NCBI RefSeq assembly: GCF_003182255.1
Contig: NZ_QGTQ01000003.1
Span: 248,001 to 312,000, forward strand
Direction: 5' to 3'
Source: Paenibacillus cellulosilyticus
Lineage (GTDB): Bacteria; Bacillota; Bacilli; Paenibacillales; Paenibacillaceae
DNA length: 64,000 nucleotides
Below, in pieces: positions 53,242 through 61,914 of the stretch (its first letter is position 1; each line of letters begins with the position of its first letter). The notes under the pieces were generated by a model, which was not told where the DNA came from, made no database searches, and saw only the letters and a list, made by a program, of their open reading frames with translations. The position numbers were made by a program, and so were the translations under genes.

Positions 53242-54255
53242 ATGGCGCGAGCTTATGGGGGTTTGACTGGAAGACAGAAAGCAGCAATCTTGCTGATTAC
53301 GCTAGGACCTGAAGTATCGGCTGAAATATTCAAGCAGCTGCGCGAGGAAGAAATCGAACAGCTGACACTCGAAATTGCCAATGTTCGCAAAGTCGACAGC
53401 GCAGAGCGCGAACAGATTCTGTCAGAATTCCATCAGATCTGTCTGGCGCAAGAATACATTCAACAAGGCGGTATTGCGTACGCCAAAGATATTCTCGAGA
53501 AAGCGCTCGGCGAGCAGAAGGCTGTTGAAGTCATTAGCCGTCTGACAGCAACATTGCAAGTTAGACCGTTCGACTTCGCTCGCAAAGCGGAGCCAACACA
53601 AATCTTGAACTTTATCCAGAATGAGAATCCACAGACGATAGCATTAGTACTTTCGTATTTGCAAGCCGAGCAAGCTTCCAGCATCCTGTCGTCGCTGCCG
53701 CAAGAGAAGCAGGCAGAGGTGGCAAGAAGAATCGCACTCATGGATAGCACATCGCCGGAAGTTATTTCGCAAGTGGAACGCGTTCTTGAACAAAAGCTGT
53801 CCGCAACTGTTACGCAGGACTACTCGACAGCAGGCGGTATCGAATCGATCGTTCATATTCTCAACGGTGTCGACCGTGGTACCGAACGTACAATTCTCGA
53901 TGCGCTCGAAATTCAAGATCCGGAGCTTGCGGAAGAAATCAAGAAACGTATGTTTGTATTCGAAGATATTGTCAATATCGACAACCGTTCCATTCAACGG
54001 ATTATCCGCGACCTCGAGAATGCCGACCTGCAGTTGGCGCTCAAAGTGGCAAGCGAAGAGGTTCGCGAAGCGATCTTCCGCAACATGTCCAAGCGTATGG
54101 CGGATACATTCAAGGAAGAAATGGAATATATGGGACCTGTCCGGCTGCGTGACGTTGAAGAAGCACAAACTCGCATCGTAGCAACGATCCGCAGACTGGA
54201 AGAAGCCGGTGAGATCATTATCGCTCGCGGCGGAGGAGATGATATCATTGTCTAA
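53242..54255 (+). CDS. fliG: flagellar motor switch protein FliG
   Basis: A 337-residue rotor protein. It has the N-terminal FliF-binding domain (GRQKAAILLITLGPEVSAEIFKQL), the EHPQ-like patch as ENPQTIALVLSYL (near 125), and a C-terminal torque helix with charged DLENADLQLALKVASEEV (near 255). ATG 53242 lies after AATAGAGGTGGTCGGC. The stop overlaps fliH. Confidence 0.97.
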   Translation: MARAYGGLTGRQKAAILLITLGPEVSAEIFKQLREEEIEQLTLEIANVRKVDSAEREQILSEFHQICLAQEYIQQGGIAYAKDILEKALGEQKAVEVISRLTATLQVRPFDFARKAEPTQILNFIQNENPQTIALVLSYLQAEQASSILSSLPQEKQAEVARRIALMDSTSPEVISQVERVLEQKLSATVTQDYSTAGGIESIVHILNGVDRGTERTILDALEIQDPELAEEIKKRMFVFEDIVNIDNRSIQRIIRDLENADLQLALKVASEEVREAIFRNMSKRMADTFKEEMEYMGPVRLRDVEEAQTRIVATIRRLEEAGEIIIARGGGDDIIV

Positions 54256-55087
54256 TTTGATAAAGTCTTCGCACGTTGTTTCCGTTGAAGACTTGCGCAA
54301 ATTGGAATGGTTCAATCGCTATGTGCCACCTGCACCTGCGAATGATCACGTTCAACCAGAGATTCCGCAACCAGATGCCGAGACGATATCACTTCGCGAT
54401 GAAATATTGCAGGATGCACAACAATTCGCTGAAGAACGACTTCAAGAAGCAACGATGCAGAGCAATGCGATGCTGTCAGACGCTGAACAGCAAATCTCGC
54501 AATGGTGGCAATCCCGTCGTGAAGAAGATGAGACGATTATCCGTCAAGCGCAAGATGAAGGTTTCAGCCTTGGCTATGAGGATGGGCGTGCTCAAGCGGT
54601 TGGAGAACTGAAGCGTGAATGGCAGCAGCGGATTGAAGAAGCACAGCAACTGCTTAGTTCCTCTTATAAGATGCGTGATCAAATTATTCAAGAAGCAGAG
54701 CCATTTCTTGTAGAACTGAGCTGTGCAATTGCTGAGAAAATCATCGGACAAGAACTTACGATGAATCCAGAGCTCGCGGTGGACATGATCCGCAAGTCGC
54801 TCGCAAGACGCAAAGAGCAAGGTGTTATTACATTATGTGTAGCGCCACAGCATTTAGCGTTCATGCAAGCAGCTAGAGAAGAGCTCGCATTATCGATCGA
54901 CTCGCAAGCAGAACTTCATATTTTGCCAGATGCAACTGTACAAGATTTCGGATGCGTCATTCGCTCCAGCTTCGGCAGTATCGATGCTCGAATCGATACG
55001 CAGCTTACCGAGATCAAACGCGAACTGACACAGCTAGCGCTTGAAAGTGACGAGTGGGGGAACGCACATGAACGTTCCGAAGCTTAA
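54248..55087 (+). CDS. fliH: flagellar assembly protein FliH
   Basis: A 279-residue export-ATPase regulator that dimerises as a long coiled coil and binds FliI. A glutamine/glutamate-rich helix (about 60-150, with GYEDGRAQAVGELKREWQQR) precedes the FliH/YscL C-terminal domain (CAIAEKIIGQEL near 165). TTG 54248 is the likely start: GGCGGAGGAG lies 9 bases upstream, whereas ATG 54239 would be too close. It overlaps both fliG and fliI. Confidence 0.92.
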   Translation: MSNLIKSSHVVSVEDLRKLEWFNRYVPPAPANDHVQPEIPQPDAETISLRDEILQDAQQFAEERLQEATMQSNAMLSDAEQQISQWWQSRREEDETIIRQAQDEGFSLGYEDGRAQAVGELKREWQQRIEEAQQLLSSSYKMRDQIIQEAEPFLVELSCAIAEKIIGQELTMNPELAVDMIRKSLARRKEQGVITLCVAPQHLAFMQAAREELALSIDSQAELHILPDATVQDFGCVIRSSFGSIDARIDTQLTEIKRELTQLALESDEWGNAHERSEA

Positions 55088-56393
55088 TACACGGAAGTAT
55101 CTTGAACATTTGCGGCCGATTGATCCTGTCCGGGTAAACGGCAAAGTTACACAAGTTATCGGACTAACGGTTGAATCCGAAGGACCGGATGCAAGTATCG
55201 GTGATGTATGCCATATTTATCCGACCAAAGGTGCAAAGCCGCTCAAGGCTGAGGTCGTTGGTTTTCGTGATAACAAAGTTATTCTAATGCCGCTCGGCGA
55301 GCTGGATGCGATCGGACCAGGCTGCGATGTTGTTGGTACGGGTAAGCCGCTAACGGTACAAGTCGGTTCCGAACTTTTAGGTAAAGTTCTAGATGGATTA
55401 GGGCAACCCTTAGACGGTTCCTTCATGCCAAGCCGAATGCCGCATAGCTCGACGAACAATATACCAAGCAATCCGCTCACGCGTCCTCGCGTGAAGGTTC
55501 CGCTCGGGATTGGCGTTCGTGCCATCGATGGTCTGCTGACCGTTGGCCAAGGCCAGCGTGTTGGTATTTTTGCAGGCTCTGGCGTCGGTAAGAGTACATT
55601 GCTCGGTATGATCGCGCGCAACACTTCAGCTGATGTGAACGTCATCGCGCTCATTGGTGAACGTGGTCGCGAGGTGCTCGAGTTTATCGAGAAGGACCTT
55701 GGACCTGAAGGTCTTGCTCGCTCGGTTGTAATCGTCGCAACGTCAGATCAGCCAGCGCTTGTCCGGATGAAGGGCGCTCTGATTGCAACGACGATTGCGG
55801 AATATTTTCGCGATCGCGGCCTGAACGTCATGCTTATGATGGACTCCGTCACACGTTATGCGATGGCATTGCGTGAAGTTGGTCTAGCAATAGGTGAGCC
55901 GCCTGCTACAAGAGGCTACACGCCGTCTGTATTCGCCGCACTTCCGAAGCTGCTCGAACGAGCGGGAACCGGTCAGAACGGTTCCATCACTGCTTTTTAC
56001 ACAGTGCTCGTAGACGGTGACGATATGAATGAGCCGATTGCCGATGCGGTGAGGGGTATCTTGGATGGTCACATTGTCTTAAGTCGCGAACTTGCGCATC
56101 AAGGACATTTTCCGGCGATTGATGTGCTCGCTTCAATCAGTCGCGTCATGAAGGAAATCGTTACGGAAGACCAGCAGGATGCGGCTAATCAGCTTAAAAG
56201 TTTGCTAGCTACTTATAAGAGTTCGGAGGATTTGATCAATATTGGGGCGTATCAAATAGGTTCTAATGAAAAAATTGATCAATCTATTGAAGCAATTGAT
56301 GAAATTCGTGCCTTTACAAGGCAGAAAACAAACGAGAAGGTCGGCTTAGAAGAAGCGCAACAGCTTCTGATTCAACAATTTCTCGGGAGATGA
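55068..56393 (+). CDS. fliI: flagellum-specific ATPase FliI
   Basis: A 441-residue F1-beta-like ATPase of the type III export apparatus. Walker A is in GIFAGSGVGKSTLLGMIAR (near 165-183), GERGREVLEF near 200, and Walker B NVMLMMDSVTRYAMALREVGLA near 252. ATG 55068 follows GTGGGGGAACGCAC and overlaps fliH by 20 bases. Confidence 0.97.
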   Translation: MNVPKLNTRKYLEHLRPIDPVRVNGKVTQVIGLTVESEGPDASIGDVCHIYPTKGAKPLKAEVVGFRDNKVILMPLGELDAIGPGCDVVGTGKPLTVQVGSELLGKVLDGLGQPLDGSFMPSRMPHSSTNNIPSNPLTRPRVKVPLGIGVRAIDGLLTVGQGQRVGIFAGSGVGKSTLLGMIARNTSADVNVIALIGERGREVLEFIEKDLGPEGLARSVVIVATSDQPALVRMKGALIATTIAEYFRDRGLNVMLMMDSVTRYAMALREVGLAIGEPPATRGYTPSVFAALPKLLERAGTGQNGSITAFYTVLVDGDDMNEPIADAVRGILDGHIVLSRELAHQGHFPAIDVLASISRVMKEIVTEDQQDAANQLKSLLATYKSSEDLINIGAYQIGSNEKIDQSIEAIDEIRAFTRQKTNEKVGLEEAQQLLIQQFLGR

Positions 56394-56400
56394 ACGATAA

Positions 56401-56847
56401 GTGGCAAAGTTCGCGTATGCCTATCAGAAAATAGTAGGTTTAAAGGAAAGCGAGAAGCGTCAAGCGGAATGGATGCTATCTGATGCACTTGGAAAGCTGC
56501 AGATCCAGCAGCTTTCGCTCGAACAATTGTTGTCCGAGCGAAAGCTGTGGGAGGATCGGCAGACGGAGATGGCACAATCAGCAGTATCATTAGGAGAGCT
56601 GTTGGCTGTTCAACAGTATATAAGCTACCTGGACAGCTGCATTCAGAGCAAAAACGCAGAGGTTCGTCGGGCGAATGGAGTAGTAGAGCAAAGTCGCAGC
56701 CATCTGACTGTCAAATTGAAAGACGAGAAAGTGTGGCTGCAAGCGAAGGAACGAGCATTCAATCGATTCCGGCAAGCAACGATGCTCCAAGAGCAGAACG
56801 AGCTAGATGAAATGGCGACCGTCCGTTTCATGTTCGCAGCCCCTTAA
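56401..56847 (+). CDS. fliJ: flagellar export chaperone FliJ
   Basis: A 148-residue all-helical coiled coil, rich in Gln/Glu/Lys (VGLKESEKRQAEWMLSDALGKLQIQQLSLEQLL). FliJ links FliI to the export gate FlhA and recycles chaperones. GTG 56401 is 7 bases after the fliI stop. Assignment rests on coiled-coil pattern and position between fliI and the MotE-like gene. Confidence 0.88.
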   Translation: MAKFAYAYQKIVGLKESEKRQAEWMLSDALGKLQIQQLSLEQLLSERKLWEDRQTEMAQSAVSLGELLAVQQYISYLDSCIQSKNAEVRRANGVVEQSRSHLTVKLKDEKVWLQAKERAFNRFRQATMLQEQNELDEMATVRFMFAAP

Positions 56848-56894
56848 CCGATGCTAGAAAGCTTGCGTGATCCGGGACTTCGGGAGGGATGAAA

Positions 56895-57803
56895 TTGGCG
56901 GAAATGGATTTGGACAATGAGCGCTACAGCGGATTTGAACGATTTATGTTCTTCTTGACGCCGATTTTGTTCACGATCATATTGCTTGGCGTGTTTCTAA
57001 TGCTCTTTAACGAGAATATGAGAAACAGAATGCTAGAAGCAGGTAATTCGATTCCTTACTTAGCAGATGTACTTCCAGATCCGAAAACGAAGGAAGAGCC
57101 AACTGATCAACAAGTGGCTGCTGAGACATCGACTGCAAAGATCGATGAGCTGCGCAAGCAGCTGAACGACAAGACGAGCGAACTTACTGCAGCGCAGGAC
57201 AAAGCCGCACTTGCAGATGAGCAAATCAAGCAGCTGCAAAGTGAAATCGAACAGCTGACGAAAGCGAACGAAGAGAAGATGCTCGACGATGAGCAGTATC
57301 AAGCGAAGATTACAGAGTTGGCTAACATGTACGCACTTATGACGCCTAGTAAAGCCGCTCCGATTCTTCAAAGCATGTCCACAGATGAAGCTGTGTTAGT
57401 TCTTGAAGCGATGGCTGTGGATAAACAATCTAAAATACTCGAGAAGATGACTGCGCAGAAAGCAGCTGACATCTCGATCAGTCTGAAAGATGTAGTATCG
57501 GCGAAGGATCGTCAAATCGCTGCATTGCAAGGGCAGTTGGATCGCCAATCGGCATCGAGTACGACGACTACGCAAACGCAAAGCGTGCTGGATACTACAC
57601 AGCTGCAGAAGACATTTGCAAGCATGACTGCCAAAAGTGCAGCTGATCTGCTGATCAAAATGGCGGACGTCAGCCCGAGCAAGGTGCTTCGTATTTTGAA
57701 TGCAGTGGATGACAGTACACGTGCTAGCATTTTGCAGGAAATGTCGACGATTAATAACGGTGTTACGGCACAACTCGTATCGAAGCTTATGACAGGAAAA
57801 TAA
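56895..57803 (+). CDS. MotE/YlxF-like membrane protein with MgtE-N domain
   Basis: A 302-residue protein of the YlxF type. One membrane helix near residues 14-36 (FMFFLTPILFTIILLGVFLMLF) is followed by a coiled coil (72-130) and a MgtE-N-like domain (140-200, YALMTPSKAAPILQSMSTDEAVLVLEAM), repeated in the last 70 residues (FASMTAKSAADLLIKMADVSPSKVLRILNAV). TTG 56895 is 6 bases after GGGAGGG. In other bacteria MotE chaperones the stator MotC; here its partner is not known. Confidence 0.85.
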   Translation: MAEMDLDNERYSGFERFMFFLTPILFTIILLGVFLMLFNENMRNRMLEAGNSIPYLADVLPDPKTKEEPTDQQVAAETSTAKIDELRKQLNDKTSELTAAQDKAALADEQIKQLQSEIEQLTKANEEKMLDDEQYQAKITELANMYALMTPSKAAPILQSMSTDEAVLVLEAMAVDKQSKILEKMTAQKAADISISLKDVVSAKDRQIAALQGQLDRQSASSTTTTQTQSVLDTTQLQKTFASMTAKSAADLLIKMADVSPSKVLRILNAVDDSTRASILQEMSTINNGVTAQLVSKLMTGK

Positions 57804-57844
57804 TCGAATCGCTTGCTTTCTAGGGATGGAAGGAGGTGAAACAG

Positions 57845-59239
57845 ATGGATATGGCAATTGCTTCTACACCAACCGTTCCAGCTGCGCAGACGCAGTCGAA
57901 GACGGCAGCAAATGGCACGGATTCGAGTGCGGCAGCAGCGGGCAGCAGCGGCCAGTTCGGCCAGAAGCTCGCAGGCAGTATGAAGGGGCAAGGCGGTACC
58001 AGTACGGCAGCAGCGAAGACGGAAGCATCGTCGACGACTGCTGCGGACCAAACAGCAGCAACGACGCAGGTGGCAACAGTTGAACAATTAACGGCAGAGC
58101 AGCTTGTTGCAGCAATCGGAGAGCTATTGCAGGGACTGCAAAATAATGCAGACGAGCAGCAATCCGATGATGCGAGTACTCAGGATTCGCAAAATATGTT
58201 AGATACGCTTCAGCAAATGCTGGATCAATTGAATGCGATGCTGACACTGCTAGGACAGGAGCCTGTACAGCCTTTGCCGCAAGTTCCTGGCTTCGAGGTT
58301 GAAGACATGAAAGTTGATGTGGCGCAAGCGCTTGTTCAGCTGCAACAGACGATTGAAAGTGGTCAACTAGGTTCAGCTAAGCTTGGCAACTCGCTCGAAT
58401 GGCTTAACTCACAACTTACAGTGCTGCAGCAATCGGTACAGCAGTTGAAGACAGGACAGAATGAGCAGGCAGCACCTCAAGAGGATGAACAACTCTTGAA
58501 CATTGCTCCTCACACTTCGAGTACAAGTGAACAACCAACCGCAACAACTACACAGACGACAGTCACTGTTAAAGCGGTGTCGCTGCTTGATCAGCTGAAC
58601 CGTAATACGGTAAGCCCAAATCTTCTGCAAGTCATTGCTGGTCAGCAGCAAACGAGTGAGCATGCGGAGGAGCCTGTTGTAACTGCAGACGAAACGCCAA
58701 TTGCGATCAACTTGCATGCACAGGCAGTCGAAGCAGCGCGAACGACCACGGTGGCTCGCACGGTACAAGTACCGCAGCAAGTACCAGTGGAACAATTCGC
58801 TGAGAAGATGGCAGATTTGATGGTCAACAAGTTCGAGGTGAAGACTGCGGCTGGTAATTCGGAAGCGAAGCTGACGCTGACTCCTGAGCATCTTGGACAA
58901 GTGGATGTACGTATCTCTGTTCAGAATGGTCAATTGACGGCATTATTCGTTACCGATTCGAGTGCGGCAAAGGACATGTTGGACAACCAGTTAGCACTTC
59001 TTCGTGCTAACCTTCAATCTCAAGGTCTAGACGTTGAAAAGTTGGAAGTATCGCAGCAGTCCGTCGACAGTCAGATGGCGCAGCAGCAAGACGGCGGATC
59101 CGGCAGACAACAGTCAGGTAACAGTAGTGGAACTAGCGATAACAGCGAATCGGAGCTATCTGCATTCGAGACGGAGCTAGCCGAACAGACCGTTATTCGA
59201 GGGCTTGGATTCGGACGCGGTATTAACGTAAGAGCTTAA
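57845..59239 (+). CDS. fliK: flagellar hook-length control protein FliK
   Basis: A 464-residue, Gln/Ala/Thr-rich ruler protein. The first 300 residues are low complexity; the C-terminal domain (about 325-410, AKLTLTPEHLGQVDVRISVQNGQLTALFVTDSS) is the FliK switch domain that tells FlhB to change from hook to filament export. ATG 57845 lies 7 bases after GGAGGTG. It is followed by flgD. Confidence 0.93.
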   Translation: MDMAIASTPTVPAAQTQSKTAANGTDSSAAAAGSSGQFGQKLAGSMKGQGGTSTAAAKTEASSTTAADQTAATTQVATVEQLTAEQLVAAIGELLQGLQNNADEQQSDDASTQDSQNMLDTLQQMLDQLNAMLTLLGQEPVQPLPQVPGFEVEDMKVDVAQALVQLQQTIESGQLGSAKLGNSLEWLNSQLTVLQQSVQQLKTGQNEQAAPQEDEQLLNIAPHTSSTSEQPTATTTQTTVTVKAVSLLDQLNRNTVSPNLLQVIAGQQQTSEHAEEPVVTADETPIAINLHAQAVEAARTTTVARTVQVPQQVPVEQFAEKMADLMVNKFEVKTAAGNSEAKLTLTPEHLGQVDVRISVQNGQLTALFVTDSSAAKDMLDNQLALLRANLQSQGLDVEKLEVSQQSVDSQMAQQQDGGSGRQQSGNSSGTSDNSESELSAFETELAEQTVIRGLGFGRGINVRA

Positions 59240-59276
59240 CAGTTATTGGATACAGCAAGGGATGGAGGTGAAAGAA

Positions 59277-59756
59277 GTGGCATCAACTGTCAGTACTAAC
59301 TCAGTCTGGCCGAATTACAGCACATCGAATGTGCAGAAGGCAGCTGCGAAAGAGTCGACTTCAACGCTTGGTAAGGATGATTTCCTGCAATTGTTAGTAA
59401 CACAATTGTCGAACCAGGATCCAAGTTCGCCGATGGATAATACGGAATTTATCGCTCAGATGGCACAGTTCACTTCGCTTGAGCAGATGATGAATATGTC
59501 GGACGAGATGAGTAAGCTTCGTCAAAGTCTCAGTGCAGCTTCTAATTTGATCGGTATGACCGTTGAATGGACTGGTCTGTCGGACGAAGGAGTGACAACA
59601 ACTTACTCTGGCATGGTAGAAGCCGTCACCGTCAAGGATGGCGTACAGTATGCGAAAGTCGGCGATTACGCTGTTAATGTTGATGATTTAAACACGATTA
59701 CTTACTCATCTTCATCGTCGACAGCATCTTCTGAGGAAGAGAACAGCAATGAATAA
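59277..59756 (+). CDS. flgD: flagellar hook capping protein FlgD
   Basis: A 159-residue scaffold for hook growth. STLGKDDFLQLLVTQLSNQDPSSPMDNTEFIAQMAQFTSLEQMMNM (about 27-72) is the FlgD N-terminal signature. The Ig-like C-terminus of longer FlgD proteins is reduced to one small beta domain. GTG 59277 is 6 bases after GGAGGTG. Confidence 0.95.
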   Translation: MASTVSTNSVWPNYSTSNVQKAAAKESTSTLGKDDFLQLLVTQLSNQDPSSPMDNTEFIAQMAQFTSLEQMMNMSDEMSKLRQSLSAASNLIGMTVEWTGLSDEGVTTTYSGMVEAVTVKDGVQYAKVGDYAVNVDDLNTITYSSSSSTASSEEENSNE

Positions 59757-60141
59757 TCGAGTGACAATCGGCTCGATGTATCCGTTGCCAGGACGACCGG
59801 CGGATGTTCGCACATCGTCTAGTGGCCCGTCTATCCTACGCACGTCGGAAAGCCAATTCGAGCAAGTACTGCAGCAGCAGCAATTACAGCTCATATTTAG
59901 TCAGCACGCAGTTCAACGCATACAACAGCGTGGAATCGAAATGCCGCCAGAGACAATGACGAAGCTGGCTAACGCAGTTGATCAAGCAGCTTCCAAAGGT
60001 GCTGTCGATTCGTTAATCGTTATGCCTGATGTTGCATTGATCGTGAACGTACCGAACCGAACGGTCGTGACCGCAATGGATCATACGCAATTATCGAATA
60101 CCGTATTCACCCAAATAGACAGTGCTGTTATTCTTCATTAA
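59749..60141 (+). CDS. flagellar operon protein, TIGR02530-like
   Basis: A 130-residue protein found between flgD and flgE in Bacilli and Clostridia (TIGR02530 group). LIFSQHAVQRIQQRGIEMPPETMTKLANAVDQAASKGAVDSLIVMPDVALIVNVPNRTVVTAMD is the recognisable core (47-110). It overlaps flgD by 8 bases. Its function in hook assembly is not established. Confidence 0.85.
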   Translation: MNNRVTIGSMYPLPGRPADVRTSSSGPSILRTSESQFEQVLQQQQLQLIFSQHAVQRIQQRGIEMPPETMTKLANAVDQAASKGAVDSLIVMPDVALIVNVPNRTVVTAMDHTQLSNTVFTQIDSAVILH

Positions 60142-60240
60142 CAAGCAATGGGCTGGACCTGAGAAGGAAGCCTAGCAATCGCAGATCGACTGAAGCGATT
60201 GAAATTCCAATGAACCCGAAACGGGAGGTTGAATTCGTAC

Positions 60241-61059
60241 ATGCTTAGATCGATGTATTCCGGTGTATCCGGCATGCGTGCTTTTCAAACGAAACTCGAC
60301 GTAATTGGCAACAATATCGCGAACGTGAATACGGTAGGTTTTAAGAGCGGCCGTGTTATGTTCAAAGATATTTTGAGCCAGAGCGTTTCTGGTGTGACAT
60401 CACCAGAAGAGGGTGTACAAGGCGGTACCAACGCAAAGCAGGTTGGCCTTGGCGTAGCAATCTCGTCCATTGATACGGTACATACTGCAGGCAGCGCACA
60501 GACGACGAACGTAGCGACAGACTTAAGGATCGATGGCGACGGATTCTTCGCAGTTCGCGCTAACGACGAACAAGAGGTTCCATACCTGACGCGTGCAGGT
60601 AACTTCACCCTTGATTCGGCTCGTCAGCTCGTTACGTCTGATGGCTACTTCGTTCTAGCAGAAGGAGGCGAGCCTATCACTTTGGGTGAAGACGTAACAT
60701 CGTTCTCTATCTCAGAGGATGGGACTATTATTTCGGTTAACGCAGACGGTACTTCAGAAGCGACCGACTTCAAAATCGGCGTGGTGAAAGTAACGAACCC
60801 TGGCGGTCTCGAGAAAGTTGGCAATAGCATGTATCGTGTAACGACTAACGCTAACTTGGAAGATATCGAAGTTGGTGCGGCGAACGATGCTGAAACGGGG
60901 ACAGGCGCAATTATCTCAGGTCAATTGGAAATGTCAAACGTCGACCTGACGGGCGAGTTTACTGAGATGATCGTGGCACAACGCGGCTTCCAAGCGAACT
61001 CGCGCATCATCACGACATCCGATGAAATTCTGCAAGAAGTCGTCAATCTGAAACGATAA
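60241..61059 (+). CDS. flgE: flagellar hook protein FlgE (FlgG-like)
   Basis: A 272-residue hook/rod-family protein. MLRSMYSGVSGMRAFQTKLDVIGNNIANVNTVGFK (1-35) and the C-terminal NVDLTGEFTEMIVAQRGFQANSRIITTSDEILQEVVNLKR are the hook/rod N- and C-domains; the short central domain is FlgG-like, as in B. subtilis FlgE. ATG 60241 is 13 bases after GGGAGG; TTG 60229 is too close to it. A strong hairpin follows. Confidence 0.93.
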   Translation: MLRSMYSGVSGMRAFQTKLDVIGNNIANVNTVGFKSGRVMFKDILSQSVSGVTSPEEGVQGGTNAKQVGLGVAISSIDTVHTAGSAQTTNVATDLRIDGDGFFAVRANDEQEVPYLTRAGNFTLDSARQLVTSDGYFVLAEGGEPITLGEDVTSFSISEDGTIISVNADGTSEATDFKIGVVKVTNPGGLEKVGNSMYRVTTNANLEDIEVGAANDAETGTGAIISGQLEMSNVDLTGEFTEMIVAQRGFQANSRIITTSDEILQEVVNLKR

Positions 61060-61067
61060 AGCAGTGG

Positions 61068-61145
61068 CCGGGGAGAGGTTCTAGAATCTCTCCCTGGGAG
61101 CAGCCAATGCTTACGAAGCAGCTTTGCCGCTTAGTGGGCTAGACC
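61068..61145 (+). promoter_or_regulatory. hairpin and TGCTTACGAAGC motif between flgE and swrD
   Basis: CCGGGGAGAG / CTCTCCCTGG (61068-61097, one G-T pair) encloses the palindrome TTCTAGAA. Next comes ATGCTTACGAAGC (61107-61119), the same core motif as before fabG and hslV. No T run follows, so transcription probably continues. Confidence 0.5.
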
Positions 61146-61182
61146 AATGAGGGTGAGCTGCACAGCCTGTAGGAGGGAACGT

Positions 61183-61413
61183 ATGATTGGCTTAACGCGA
61201 TTGAATGGAACGCGAATTACAATTAACGCTTTGTTGATTGAGACGATTGAAGAGATGCCTGACACGCTTATTACACTCACGACCGGTAAAAAATTACATG
61301 TGCTTGAAAAGTCTTCGGAAGTGATTTCGCTCGTTCAGCGCTATCTTCAGACGATTGGCGCCATTGCGGCGACGACCTATAAGAGCGAGCAAACGGAGGA
61401 AACCTCGTCATGA
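61183..61413 (+). CDS. swrD: swarming/flagellar protein SwrD (FlbD)
   Basis: A 76-residue protein of the FlbD/YlzI group. MIGLTRLNGTRITINALLIETIEEMPDTLITLTTGKKLHVLEKSSEV (1-47) is diagnostic. In B. subtilis SwrD raises flagellar power for swarming. ATG 61183 follows GTAGGAGGGAACGT; the stop overlaps fliL by 4 bases. Confidence 0.93.
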   Translation: MIGLTRLNGTRITINALLIETIEEMPDTLITLTTGKKLHVLEKSSEVISLVQRYLQTIGAIAATTYKSEQTEETSS

Positions 61414-61877
61414 GAAAAATGGTACCGTGGTTAATCTCGATCCTGTTAGCCATCACGTTAATTGCGATCGTCGTAGTTGTTCTACTAAATACGATGTTCG
61501 ACGACACAAGCAAGGAGGCCGAATCGACAGAGCCTGTGAAGGTAGAGGTCTTGTCAGCTGATGAGCGAGTGGAGGTCACTTCTGAATTGAAGGATATAAG
61601 ACGCAATCTGCTCGACAATGATTACGTCCTCATTGTGAGCTTTGCGTTTCAGCTAGACAGTAAGAAATCGCAAGAAGATTTCGAGAAAGTGAAAGACATT
61701 CAAATCCGTCCGATCATTAACCGTGTAATTGCGGATATGACGGTCGATCAATTGAGTGGTTCTAAGGGTCAAGATATGCTCTCATCGAAGCTTCTAAATT
61801 TGATCAACCAAGAGCTTCCCGAAGATGAGAAGCTGGTGAAAGTCGACATTACGAACTTCGTCATGTCCCAGATCTAG
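61410..61877 (+). CDS. fliL: flagellar basal body-associated protein FliL
   Basis: A 155-residue single-pass membrane protein (helix 4-28, WLISILLAITLIAIVVVVLL). The periplasmic part has the FliL pattern NDYVLIVSFAFQLDSKKSQED and ends with KVDITNFVMSQI. FliL rings surround stators. It overlaps swrD and precedes fliM by 37 bp. Confidence 0.94.
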   Translation: MRKMVPWLISILLAITLIAIVVVVLLNTMFDDTSKEAESTEPVKVEVLSADERVEVTSELKDIRRNLLDNDYVLIVSFAFQLDSKKSQEDFEKVKDIQIRPIINRVIADMTVDQLSGSKGQDMLSSKLLNLINQELPEDEKLVKVDITNFVMSQI

Positions 61878-61914
61878 TCGATAGACCGGTATTCCTGTAA
61901 GGGGGGTGAGAGAT

